Origin: JAGTVG01 sp964543195
GTDB lineage: Bacteria > Bacteroidota > Bacteroidia > Cytophagales > Cyclobacteriaceae
Length of the DNA: 64,000 bases
NCBI GenBank assembly: GCA_964543195.1
Contig: CAZIXF010000012.1
Coordinates: forward strand, 1 to 64,000
Direction: 5' to 3'
Positions within the stretch are counted from its first letter, which is position 1; every line of letters begins with the position of its first letter. Below are positions 44,841 to 53,410 of the stretch, piece after piece. The position numbers were made by a program, and so were the translations under genes. The notes below the pieces were generated by a model that saw only the letters and a list, made by a program, of their open reading frames with translations, was not told the DNA's origin and ran no database searches.

Positions 44841-45860
44841 TTATTTACAGTCCGACAGAATTTCTTCCTTAATCCTTTTCTCAGACCGTATGGCATAGAA
44901 AAATTCGAATAAATAGTTTTTCATATGTTGAACGGATGAATAGTCGAGCGGATCGAATTTTCTGATAGTCTTATTGATTGCTCTTCTTTTATCCAGAAAT
45001 TCTTCCACTACCGGCTCCAGTTCTTCTGTTTCATAACATTGACCTTTATACTTTCGCTGCGGAGGCACCAAAAATCCTTTTCCATCATCCAGTGTATAGT
45101 CTGTATTAACCAGTGCCGTATAATCAAAATCATATGGTATGGCATAATAATTTGTTCCGTCAGTGATGAACTTGAGGTTTTTAGATAGATTGACGATCCA
45201 GTCTGTATTTCCGATCATATACTGGAAGAGGCTTAACCGGATGGCATTTTTTTTATCGAGACCGGATAGAGAAATTTTTTCTTCCGATTCTTTCATGCCA
45301 TTTCTGTCCGCCAGGTGATCAATATCTTCGATTAGAAAACCCTTTTTAGAAAAGGAGGTCATATTATTTTCCGTATCTTCATAGGTGATTGAAGCATACC
45401 GGACCCTGAAACTTTTTGGAGTAAGCAAATTATAGATTTTATAAGCAACATATTCCCGGGCCACAAATTGTTCAAATTCGGGGATATTTTCCTTGCAATG
45501 GGTTACCACCTTAACCTTATTATTTTTTTCAAAAAAAGTTCCATCAATTTTATCCTTGTCGAAAATAAGTCTCAATGGAGGGAAATCACAATTTGCGGTA
45601 TCCCGTCTGAAATTTCCCCGGGTGCTGATTTTCATGTTAAACTCCAGGGGCTTATCAGATACATTATGAATAAGAATAGTAGCCGCCTGCTCTTCCTCTT
45701 GTCTGCGATTAATAAGCAGTGAATTAAAATCCGTTTTAAGCGTTATTTCAAGGGGCTCTTCAGAGTCAAACAAATGAGGTTCCGCTGATGACTGGGCTTT
45801 GGATAATTGTATTACCAATAATGATAAAACATGGAACAGAAATAATAATTTAAGGAACAT
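44841..45860 (-). CDS. Secreted protein with CotH-kinase-like features
   Basis: A 339-residue protein with a signal peptide (about 1-22, ending SKAQ). Two features point to the CotH/HipA-like kinase fold: GNTDWIVNLSKNLKFI (217-232) looks like the G-x-x-D-W-x-x-N catalytic loop, and NYYAIPYDFDYT (237-248) looks like the metal-binding P-x-D-F-D motif. Earlier RGNFRRDTANCDFPPLRLIF (81-100) fits the nucleotide-side strands. The function is inferred from motif order only; the family is common in Bacteroidota and poorly studied. Confidence 0.55.
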   Translation of the reverse strand: MFLKLLFLFHVLSLLVIQLSKAQSSAEPHLFDSEEPLEITLKTDFNSLLINRRQEEEQAATILIHNVSDKPLEFNMKISTRGNFRRDTANCDFPPLRLIFDKDKIDGTFFEKNNKVKVVTHCKENIPEFEQFVAREYVAYKIYNLLTPKSFRVRYASITYEDTENNMTSFSKKGFLIEDIDHLADRNGMKESEEKISLSGLDKKNAIRLSLFQYMIGNTDWIVNLSKNLKFITDGTNYYAIPYDFDYTALVNTDYTLDDGKGFLVPPQRKYKGQCYETEELEPVVEEFLDKRRAINKTIRKFDPLDYSSVQHMKNYLFEFFYAIRSEKRIKEEILSDCK

Positions 45861-45925
45861 ATAGAACGTATATCTTTAAGCAATATTTATCAATCGGCCT
45901 GGTAAAGATTTTAAAATTATTTCAA

Positions 45926-46174
45926 ATGATCAGAATAAAAATAAAAATATTTTAAGTTCTTTTTATCCTGTCCGGCATGCTTGTCTTCGTGTTTTTTGCC
46001 GGGTCGCTCGATATATCCCTGTTAAAGGATCCTATTAGTCCGGTCATTCCTGATAAGAATAACAATCTGCTGGCCGCCCGTATAACCCGCAATGTACATA
46101 GATTATTCATTAAAACAAATGTGGTTGATTATCAAATAGTTACTATGACGTTCATTCAATATTTTTATGTGTAA
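45926..46174 (+). pseudogene. 5' remnant of a penicillin-binding protein 1C gene
   Basis: From ATG 45926 a frame reads MIRIKIKIF, TAA, then VLFILSGMLVFVFFAG (a membrane anchor) and SLDISLLKDPISPVIPDKNN, then NLLAARI. The last part matches the start of Bacteroidota PBP1C (PbpC), where D-P-x-S-x-V-x-x-D-x-x-x-x-L-L-x-A-R-I precedes the transglycosylase domain. After codon 54 or so similarity stops, and the frame ends at 46174. A full PbpC is roughly 780 residues, so nearly all of it is gone. The in-frame TAA at codon 10 is consistent with decay. The similarity is judged by eye. Confidence 0.45.
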
Positions 46175-46356
46175 AATTCACATTTTCAGGGGGGTTAAAT
46201 CTACTATTAAAACTTTAACGACAGATCCGGACTTAAAAAATAAACATTTATTTGATAATCTACGAAATAATTATTATAAGTGGGATAATGAATAATTTTG
46301 AAAGCTGTAAAACAACAGCAAAAACAACTAGTTAATCATGTAACAGATTTTTGCAG

Positions 46357-46388
46357 GTTACGTAATCGATGACAATGAATGACGTAAC
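46357..46388. promoter_or_regulatory. Inverted repeat, possible operator upstream of DUF2795
   Basis: Arms GTTACGT and ACGTAAC surround an 18-base spacer. The left arm is part of the palindrome TTACGTAA. The right arm ends 18 bp before the -33 TTG of the promoter. An activator or repressor site is possible; evidence is only the symmetry and position. Confidence 0.25.
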
Positions 46389-46406
46389 AACAAATAAAAG
46401 TAATGC

Positions 46407-46439
46407 TTGTTTTTATTTTAAATTATAATTTTATATTTG
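46407..46439 (+). promoter_or_regulatory. Bacteroidota-type promoter for DUF2795
   Basis: TATATTTG (46432-46439) is a perfect -7 element, followed by GC, with TTG (46407-46409) 22 bp upstream. It lies 46 bp before the ATG. This is the clearest promoter of the window. Confidence 0.6.
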
Positions 46440-46485
46440 CAGCTTTTATGATCAGGTACAATAAATAATTAAAAAAGGGAGATAT

Positions 46486-46707
46486 ATGTACTGGACATTA
46501 GAATTAGCATCGTATTTGGAGGACGCGCCATGGCCAGCTACAAAAGATGAGTTGATTGATTATTCGATCAGGTCTGGTGCACCACTTGAAGTAGTTGAGA
46601 ACCTTCAGGAATTAGAGGACGATGGGCAACCTTATGAAAATATCGAGGAAATTTGGCCTGATTATCCGACCAAGGAAGACTTCTTTTTCAATGAAGATGA
46701 ATATTAA
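46486..46707 (+). CDS. DUF2795 domain protein
   Basis: A 73-residue acidic protein. MYWTLELASYLEDAPWPATK, the RSGAPLEVVENLQELEDDG core and the IWPDYPTKEDFFFNEDEY end match the strongly conserved Bacteroidota DUF2795 form. The function is unknown; the family is small, soluble and highly conserved. A GGGAGA SD precedes ATG 46486. It converges with ispD with only 4 bp between the stops. Confidence 0.9.
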   Translation: MYWTLELASYLEDAPWPATKDELIDYSIRSGAPLEVVENLQELEDDGQPYENIEEIWPDYPTKEDFFFNEDEY

Positions 46708-46711
46708 CTGT

Positions 46712-47395
46712 TCATTCCGTTTTTCTTTTCCCCAATAATGTTTCAGCTATGAGTAAATCATCGGGTGTGGTGATCTTAATATTCCTGTAACTACCCTCAA
46801 AAAGTGAGATTTTATACCCGGATTCTTCAGCCACACTTGCATCATCTGTATAGTCTTGTTTCATTGCTTGCCTGTACGATGATTTGATAAGCGGTACCTG
46901 GAAGGTTTGGGGAGTTTGAATTATTCTGTACCTTGAACGATCCACTGCTCTTGTATCATCCTTATCAGTGATTCTGATCGAATCTTTTAACCTCACAGAT
47001 GCGATGGCACTTCCATGTATGGCGGCAATCTGGTAAGAAGCGGCAATGATCTCGACATCTGCCAGTGGTCTTACTCCATCATGAATGGCTACCAGCCCGG
47101 TATCGCCAATACAATCCAATCCATTTTTAACGGATTCAAAGCGGGTAAGGCCCCCTGCTGCAAGTCTGACCTGCCTGTGAAAGTCATATTCTTTCGATAA
47201 CCCGTCCCATAACCCGATGTCCTTTTCCGGTATTACAACCACCAGGTCCAGTTCCACAGAATACCTGTAGAACAAATCGATCGTATGCATGAGCACCGGG
47301 AGGCCGCACACCGGTAAATATTGTTTTGGGGTTTCGGTTTTCATCCGGCTGCCTGAACCGCCTGCAACAATTATGGCATATTCCTTATGTGGCAT
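46712..47395 (-). CDS. ispD: 2-C-methyl-D-erythritol 4-phosphate cytidylyltransferase
   Basis: A 227-residue MEP-pathway enzyme that makes CDP-methylerythritol. The CTP-binding loop is IIVAGGSGSRMKTETPKQYLPVCGLPVL. Further conserved parts are IHDGVRPL, QTPQTFQVPLIK, and DDASVAEESGYKI. It is complete and lies 22 bp after queA in the same direction. Confidence 0.95.
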   Translation of the reverse strand: MPHKEYAIIVAGGSGSRMKTETPKQYLPVCGLPVLMHTIDLFYRYSVELDLVVVIPEKDIGLWDGLSKEYDFHRQVRLAAGGLTRFESVKNGLDCIGDTGLVAIHDGVRPLADVEIIAASYQIAAIHGSAIASVRLKDSIRITDKDDTRAVDRSRYRIIQTPQTFQVPLIKSSYRQAMKQDYTDDASVAEESGYKISLFEGSYRNIKITTPDDLLIAETLLGKRKTE

Positions 47396-47417
47396 TGTAA
47401 CAGAAAGGCTTTTTCTT

Positions 47418-48464
47418 TTATACGATCAGCATTACATCGCCATAAGAGAGGAACCTGTACTTTTCTTTTATGGCCACCTGATAAGCCTTCATGACCAGAT
47501 CATAGCCGCCAAAAGCACATGCCATCATAAGCAAGGTGGATTCGGGCATGTGAAAATTAGTCAGTAAGGCATTGCATATTTTAAATTCATAAGGAGGAAA
47601 GATGAATTTATCGGTCCATCCTTCGCTGGGCTTGGACCTTCCTGAAGCTGACACAGATGATTCAAGTGTTCGCATGGTGGTTGTGCCAACGGCAATTACC
47701 CTTTTTTTCTCATCCAGTGCCTTGTTTATCCTGCTGGCGGTTTGTTCACTGACCCTGTAGTTCTCAGAATCCATTTTATGTTTGGTGAGATCCTCCACAT
47801 CGACCGCCCTGAAGCTTCCCAGACCGATATGGAGTGTGATCTTTTCGATGTCGATCCCTTTGATCTCCATTCTTTTCATCACCTGCCTGGTAAAATGCAA
47901 TCCAGCCGTCGGAGCTGCAACGGCTCCCACATGTTCGGCATAAATGGTCTGGAATCTTTCACGGTCTTCCGGTTCTACGGGTCTGTCAATATATTTTGGC
48001 AGAGGAGTCTCTCCAAGTGAGTCTATCAATTTATAAAAATCATCATCCTCGCCATCATACAGAAACCGGATCGTTCGTCCTCTGGATGTGGTATTATCAA
48101 TAACTTCGGCCACCAGATCACCTTCTCCGAAATATAATTTATTCCCTACCCGGATTTTCCTGGCCGGATCGACCAGCACATCCCACAAATGCATCGATTT
48201 ATTTAATTCACGAAGCAGGAATACTTCTATTTTGGCCCCTGTTTTTTCTTTATTACCATAAAGTCGGGCCGGAAAAACTTTTGTATCGTTTACTACTGCT
48301 ACATCACCTTCACCAAAATAGTCAATAATATCCTTGAAGATCTTATGCTCGATTTCCCCGGTCTTCCGGTTTACCACCATCATTCTTGATTCATCCCGGT
48401 TTTCTGCCGGATATAATGCGATAAGACCGGAAGGCAAATCAAACTTGAATTCTGATAATTTCAT
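47418..48464 (-). CDS. queA: S-adenosylmethionine:tRNA ribosyltransferase-isomerase
   Basis: A 348-residue QueA that makes epoxyqueuosine in tRNA. LSEFKFDLPSGLIALYPAE at the start, DESRMMVV, VVNDTKVFPARL, and AAPTAGLHFT and LTNFHMPESTLLMMACAFGG are family signatures. The length is standard. It starts the queA-ispD unit; a consensus -7 element lies 49 bp upstream. Confidence 0.95.
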   Translation of the reverse strand: MKLSEFKFDLPSGLIALYPAENRDESRMMVVNRKTGEIEHKIFKDIIDYFGEGDVAVVNDTKVFPARLYGNKEKTGAKIEVFLLRELNKSMHLWDVLVDPARKIRVGNKLYFGEGDLVAEVIDNTTSRGRTIRFLYDGEDDDFYKLIDSLGETPLPKYIDRPVEPEDRERFQTIYAEHVGAVAAPTAGLHFTRQVMKRMEIKGIDIEKITLHIGLGSFRAVDVEDLTKHKMDSENYRVSEQTASRINKALDEKKRVIAVGTTTMRTLESSVSASGRSKPSEGWTDKFIFPPYEFKICNALLTNFHMPESTLLMMACAFGGYDLVMKAYQVAIKEKYRFLSYGDVMLIV

Positions 48465-48512
48465 TATTATAATTACAGGGTGAAAGTGTGTTCATATACA
48501 TTTTTGGAACTG

Positions 48513-48520
48513 CAAAGCTA
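48513..48520 (-). promoter_or_regulatory. Consensus -7 element upstream of queA
   Basis: On the minus strand TAGCTTTG is a perfect TAnnTTTG match followed by CA. The position, 49 bp before the queA ATG, equals the spacing seen at two other promoters here. No TTG at the usual -33 distance was found. Confidence 0.4.
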
Positions 48521-48588
48521 AAGAATTTACCAGAATATTGCTGGTGATTTTAACAATTTGTTAACAATAATTTTTATATAATTACCGG

Positions 48589-49839
48589 ATGCTGATTGTC
48601 AGATTGATCTTCGAAAGTTTCAGGTTTGCCGTAAATGAATTAAGGGTAAACCTCATGCGAACGATTTTATCCTTACTGGGCGTCACGATTGGCATATTTG
48701 CCATCATAGGCGTATTTTCAGTGGTTGATTCGCTTGAGAAGAGCATAAAGGACTCCATGGCATTCCTGGGTGATAAGGTGATAAGGGTTGAAAAATGGCC
48801 ATGGGTATTTGAAGGCCCGTATGAATGGTGGGAATATTTTAAACGGCCCCAGGCTTCTTATGAAGAATATGAATTTCTTCAGGAAAATCTTCAAATGGGA
48901 GAGGGGATTGTGATTGAAGCCATTAAGGAGAATGTTACCGTTAAATATAAAAACAACAGTACGGGTGGGGTTATTCTTGATGGTGTTTCCTATGGATACA
49001 GCGATGTGTATGAAACACCCATTGAAAAAGGCAGATATTTTTCCCCATCGGAAATTGATTTTGGCCGTAATGTGGTCATTCTCGGCTCTGAAATTGCAGG
49101 TGCCTTGTTTGGGAACAACAATCCTGTGGGAAAAGAAATAAAAATCAAAGGATTGAAATTTATCGTTATCGGTGTCATAAAGGCACAGGGAGAAAACATA
49201 ATTGATACACCGAGTAAGGATGAATTTGCCATAATCCCGTATATGGGATTTCAAAAGCTGTATTACAGTGGCCCACGATGGGGAATAGGGTCGACGATCT
49301 CGGTAAAAGGAGGTGATAAGGATGTGGGACTGATCAAACTGGAAAATGAAATCAGGGGACTGATGCGTATCAAGCGGGGATTGCGGCCTCTCGAAGAAGA
49401 TAATTTTGCGCTCAATCGCCCGGAGGCTATTACAAACCAGATAAGCTCTGTATTCGATGTGGTGGGCATTGCCGGCTGGGTTATTGGCGGTTTTTCGATA
49501 CTGGTTGGAGGTTTCGGGATAGCCAATATTATGTTTGTATCTGTAAAAGAACGAACGCATATCATTGGCATTCAGAAATCACTGGGGGCCAAAAACTATT
49601 TCATTCTCTTCGAATTCCTCTTTGAAGCAATTTTCCTCAGTATCCTGGGCGGATCTATTGGTCTGCTCCTCGTCTACCTGATCACTTTCATGCCCACAGG
49701 TACATTAAACCTTACACTCAGTGTAAAAAATATAATCCTGGGTATTGGCGTATCATCCGTGATCGGGATGATATCGGGTATTGTACCTGCAGCCCTGGCT
49801 GCTCGTCTTGATCCTGTAATCGCTATCAGAAGTAACTGA
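48589..49839 (+). CDS. MacB/FtsX-type ABC transporter permease
   Basis: A 416-residue permease. An N-terminal helix (about 23-45, in FRFAVNELRVNLMRTILSLL) leads to a large periplasmic MacB-PCD domain (about 50-265), and three C-terminal FtsX helices (about 290-315, 340-368, 380-405) include IANIMFVSVKERTHIIGIQKSLGAK. The usual partner ATPase is missing; the neighbours are queA and recA. The transported or extruded substrate is unknown. Confidence 0.88.
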   Translation: MLIVRLIFESFRFAVNELRVNLMRTILSLLGVTIGIFAIIGVFSVVDSLEKSIKDSMAFLGDKVIRVEKWPWVFEGPYEWWEYFKRPQASYEEYEFLQENLQMGEGIVIEAIKENVTVKYKNNSTGGVILDGVSYGYSDVYETPIEKGRYFSPSEIDFGRNVVILGSEIAGALFGNNNPVGKEIKIKGLKFIVIGVIKAQGENIIDTPSKDEFAIIPYMGFQKLYYSGPRWGIGSTISVKGGDKDVGLIKLENEIRGLMRIKRGLRPLEEDNFALNRPEAITNQISSVFDVVGIAGWVIGGFSILVGGFGIANIMFVSVKERTHIIGIQKSLGAKNYFILFEFLFEAIFLSILGGSIGLLLVYLITFMPTGTLNLTLSVKNIILGIGVSSVIGMISGIVPAALAARLDPVIAIRSN

Positions 49840-49936
49840 GGCAACTACAATAATGGGCTTAACCTGAAATACCTTAATGAATATTTCCGGAATGGATTAA
49901 TTTAACCGGCAGCCTTTAACCGGTAAACGTTAATTT

Positions 49937-50980
49937 TTAACCGGTTTTCTCTTGTTTGGCTGAACTTTTTTCTTCACTTGCCTCCTCGCCATTCAACATG
50001 GCTTTGATTTTGTTCTCCAGTTCTTCCATCAACTCGGGATTATCCATGATCAGGCTTTTTACCGCATCCCTGCCCTGACCCAGCTTGTTATCATTGTAGG
50101 AAAACCATGAGCCTGATTTCTGAAGAACGTTCAGGTCGACACCGAGGTCAACAATTTCACCCACTTTGGAGATCCCGGTTCCATACATGATATCAAATTC
50201 AACCATTTTGAAAGGCGGGGCCACTTTGTTTTTAACTACCTTTACCTTCGTCCTGTTTCCCAGTACATTGTCTGCACTTTCCTTTATCTGGCCGATACGA
50301 CGAATATCCAGCCTCACGGAAGCATAGAATTTCAATGCATTACCTCCGGTTGTGGTTTCAGGATTTCCAAACATTACCCCTATTTTCTCCCGCAACTGGT
50401 TGATAAATATACAGGCACATTTGGTTTTATTAATGGTGCCTGTGAGTTTCCGCAGGGCCTGTGACATCAACCGGGCCTGTAACCCCATTTTACTGTCGCC
50501 CATTTCTCCTTCCAGTTCTCCCCGGGGAACTAAAGCTGCGACCGAATCGATGACAATAATGTCAATGGCACCCGACCGTATCAGATGTTCTGTGATCTCA
50601 AGCGCCTGTTCTCCATTGTCAGGCTGCGAGATCAGCAGGTTTTCCGTATCGATCCCCAGTTTTGCAGCATAAACCTTGTCAAAGGCATGTTCGGCATCAA
50701 TGAAGGCGGCAATGCCTCCCCCTTTTTGAGCTTCTGCAATACAGTGCATGGCCAGTGTGGTTTTACCCGATGACTCGGGACCATAGATCTCGGTTACTCT
50801 TCCGCGGGGTATACCTCCAACCCCTAATGCCATATCAAGACCAATAGAGCCGGTTGAAATAGCTGGAACATCAATAATGTTCTCATCGCTAAGCTTCATG
50901 ACGGTGCCTTTCCCAAAAGTTTTATCGAGCTTATCGATGGTTAATTGAAGAGCTTTAAGTTTTTGTTCTTGATCACTCAT
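49937..50980 (-). CDS. recA: Recombinase RecA
   Basis: A 347-residue RecA from ATG 50980 (MSDQEQKLKAL). A longer frame upstream has no RecA similarity. Walker A is GPESSGKTT, and DSVAALVPRGELEGEMGDSKMG and FINQLREKIGVMFGNPETTTGG are RecA signatures. No intein interrupts it. It catalyses strand exchange and activates the SOS response; LexA-like boxes were not seen upstream. Confidence 0.98.
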   Translation of the reverse strand: MSDQEQKLKALQLTIDKLDKTFGKGTVMKLSDENIIDVPAISTGSIGLDMALGVGGIPRGRVTEIYGPESSGKTTLAMHCIAEAQKGGGIAAFIDAEHAFDKVYAAKLGIDTENLLISQPDNGEQALEITEHLIRSGAIDIIVIDSVAALVPRGELEGEMGDSKMGLQARLMSQALRKLTGTINKTKCACIFINQLREKIGVMFGNPETTTGGNALKFYASVRLDIRRIGQIKESADNVLGNRTKVKVVKNKVAPPFKMVEFDIMYGTGISKVGEIVDLGVDLNVLQKSGSWFSYNDNKLGQGRDAVKSLIMDNPELMEELENKIKAMLNGEEASEEKSSAKQEKTG

Positions 50981-51121
50981 TTTTTTAATTGATTTTAACT
51001 GATTGTTTAAGTTGTACTGTGAAATTACGATTAATGCATTCAATAAGCAACTGAAAAACTGCACAAAAAATGAATATGATTTCAAAATTGCGATGTGGGA
51101 GATTATATTGCGGTGAATAAA

Positions 51122-52252
51122 ATGAAATCAATAAAAAAAATATTTCTGATCCTGGTTGTTTTCCCGTATTTACATGAAGGCAGGGCCCAGTTGAACAATT
51201 CTTTTTTCTATGATCAGGCTGAAATAGCAGGAAGTGACACCGGTCGTCTTATCCTGGATATTGATATACTTGGATTCCTGAAAAATAACGAATATACAAC
51301 CTCCATTGTGCCGGGGTACACATTGTTCGGATCCCAGTTTTTATCTCATCTTACATGGACCCCCAATGAAAATATCAGGATTGAAGCGGGAGGCTTTTTA
51401 TTAAAGGATTTTGGCAATCATGATTTTCGTCAAATACGGCCCGTGTTAAAATTTAAATACAGTAAAAAGTCCTGGTCTTTTATTTTTGGCACGCTGGAGG
51501 GCAGCCTCAATCACCGGTTGATCGAACCAGTTTTTAATATTGAGCGAGTAATCAGTCATAGAATTGAGGAAGGGATACAGTTTAAGGTTAAAAATGATAA
51601 GATTTTCCTGGATACCTGGCTCCATTGGCTTGACATGATCTATTTCGGCGATCCGGAACAGGAAAAGTTTCTTGCCGGCCTCTCGTTGATCTATAAAATC
51701 TTGGAAAAGGAAAAGATTGAAATCGAGATCCCGGTCCAGCTTATGGCTTGGCACAGAGGCGGTGAAATTGATGTGAATCCACTTCCGGCCAATACCCTGA
51801 TCAATTCAGTGCTGGGCCTGGGCATCATTTTTCCCTTGAATTCAGGGGTGATCCGGTCGGTCAGACTTGATAATTATTATACCGGTTACTCCTCGGCAAA
51901 CCTTCCGCTGAACACACCGTATGAAGATGGTGAAGGATGGTTTTTTAACCTGACCGGAAAATTTAAATGGTTCGAAATGATGCTTTCCTACTGGAAAGGT
52001 GAGGAATTCTATTCACCGGTTGGGTCTCCGGTTTATCTTTCATCCGCCATCGATTACAGTCAGTCTTTTTACCATGAAGACAAAAGAGATCTGATAATAG
52101 CGCGTGTATTATATGAAAAAACATTAGGGGAGGGTCTTTCACTGGGGTTCAGATTCGAACCTTTCTATGATTTGAGGAATAATGAATTCGAACATACGGA
52201 AGCTTTATATTTGCGGTTCAGAACTGATTTTTCATTAACCCGGATAAGATAG
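51122..52252 (+). CDS. Predicted outer-membrane barrel protein
   Basis: About 376 residues from ATG 51122 (MKSIKKIF), with a signal peptide ending GRAQ. The rest is a Tyr/Phe/Asn-rich alternating strand pattern without domains I recognise; the end is LRFRTDFSLTRIR. Four strands or more carry F-x-x-F-x-G-type turns. It is probably a small outer-membrane barrel. It is followed two bases later by the PF10023 aminopeptidase gene, so both are cotranscribed. Confidence 0.65.
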   Translation: MKSIKKIFLILVVFPYLHEGRAQLNNSFFYDQAEIAGSDTGRLILDIDILGFLKNNEYTTSIVPGYTLFGSQFLSHLTWTPNENIRIEAGGFLLKDFGNHDFRQIRPVLKFKYSKKSWSFIFGTLEGSLNHRLIEPVFNIERVISHRIEEGIQFKVKNDKIFLDTWLHWLDMIYFGDPEQEKFLAGLSLIYKILEKEKIEIEIPVQLMAWHRGGEIDVNPLPANTLINSVLGLGIIFPLNSGVIRSVRLDNYYTGYSSANLPLNTPYEDGEGWFFNLTGKFKWFEMMLSYWKGEEFYSPVGSPVYLSSAIDYSQSFYHEDKRDLIIARVLYEKTLGEGLSLGFRFEPFYDLRNNEFEHTEALYLRFRTDFSLTRIR

Positions 52253-52254
52253 CA

Positions 52255-53280
52255 TTGAGCATAAAAAAAATCATTCTGATCTCAATTCTGGCAGCATCGA
52301 CAGGTTTTATCTTATTTAATTATAACCTTGTCGGATATGCTTTTCAGCAGGCAAAAGGACAGCTTGAGATTATATTCAACACAGTTCCCGTAGATACCAT
52401 ACTGGACGATCCCGGGATCGACGATTCGATCAAGTACAGGATCCGGTTCATTCAGGAAGTGAGAGGCTTTGCTGTCGATAGCCTGGGTTTGAAAGGACGG
52501 GAAAATTATACTTCGTTTTATGATCAGCAGGGCAGGGAATTAATGTGGGTAGTTACCGCAAGTCCTCCTTATAAACTGGAAGCTTATACATGGGATTTTC
52601 CTTTGCTGGGGTCATTCTCCTATAAAGGTTTTTTCAAAAAAGACATGGCCGTGGAAGAGGAACAGAAACTGAAAAGACAGGGTTACGATACCCATATTCG
52701 AAATGCGGGTGGCTGGTCAACACTTGGACTAATGAAGGATCCAATTTTATCCGGGATGCTGGAACGTTCGCTGGGCTCCCTGGCCGATCTGATCATTCAT
52801 GAACTTACCCACACTACGGTTTTTGTAAAAGATGATGTTGACTTAAACGAAAATCTGGCCACTTTCATTGGACATGAAGGAGCGAAGTTATTCCTGAAAA
52901 CGAAATTTGGGAGCACGTCTGATGAATATATGTCGTACGTCAGAAACCTGGAGGACCGGGAGAAATTTACCGGATATGTGCTAAAGGGTGCCATGGAATT
53001 GCAGAAGCTCTATGATGGTTTGGATCAGGATATGCCTGAGTATATTAAAAAAGAAAAAAAACTGGAATGGCTTGCCCGGTTTACGCGAAACATGGATACG
53101 CTCAGTTTCCATAATCAGGTGTATTACCGGGACTATTTTTCAGAATTTACACCGGATAATACTTTTTTTCTGTCCTTTTTAAGATACAGGTCACGTCAGG
53201 ATGTTTTTAAAAAAATTCTGATTCAGGAGTTTGATGGTGATCTGAGAAAATACATCGAATATGTGAAAAGGAATTATTAA
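52255..53280 (+). CDS. PF10023 predicted aminopeptidase
   Basis: A 341-residue membrane-anchored or exported protein (hydrophobic start about residues 4-27). The zinc-peptidase motif HELTHTTVF gives the HExxH form, and NENLATFIGHEGA supplies the third glutamate ligand; both are diagnostic of PF10023. It probably works in the periplasm. Translation starts at TTG 52255, two bases after the barrel gene stop, with no ATG nearby. The substrate is unknown. Confidence 0.85.
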   Translation: MSIKKIILISILAASTGFILFNYNLVGYAFQQAKGQLEIIFNTVPVDTILDDPGIDDSIKYRIRFIQEVRGFAVDSLGLKGRENYTSFYDQQGRELMWVVTASPPYKLEAYTWDFPLLGSFSYKGFFKKDMAVEEEQKLKRQGYDTHIRNAGGWSTLGLMKDPILSGMLERSLGSLADLIIHELTHTTVFVKDDVDLNENLATFIGHEGAKLFLKTKFGSTSDEYMSYVRNLEDREKFTGYVLKGAMELQKLYDGLDQDMPEYIKKEKKLEWLARFTRNMDTLSFHNQVYYRDYFSEFTPDNTFFLSFLRYRSRQDVFKKILIQEFDGDLRKYIEYVKRNY

Positions 53281-53410
53281 CCCTTCACATGATCGGGTTG
53301 CAGGGTTATTCAATATGAAATAATAATTAAGTTTTTATTAAATTTTGACAATAGTATTTTAATCCTTTTTATTTTACTATAATTTTAAAACGAATTTCAA
53401 CTTCCTTATT

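Larger units (their letters stand above)
46175..46485. other. A+T-rich gap upstream of DUF2795
   Basis: 311 bp with no supported gene. It contains an inverted repeat, GTTACGT (46357-46363) and ACGTAAC (46382-46388), and the promoter of the DUF2795 gene. No RNA gene was seen. Confidence 0.4.

Noticed and set aside
45977..46174. A 65-residue intact gene starting at the inner ATG
   Set aside because: The sequence is better explained as the start of a decayed pbpC; no SD or promoter and an abrupt loss of similarity.
48718..49560. A 280-codon open frame on the minus strand opposite the FtsX permease
   Set aside because: It lies fully inside the permease gene, has no domain or start signal, and its composition follows from the antisense of hydrophobic codons.
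49900..49955. Triple TTTAACCGG repeat at the end of recA as a terminator or repeat unit
   Set aside because: Short, direct rather than inverted, and without a stable stem.
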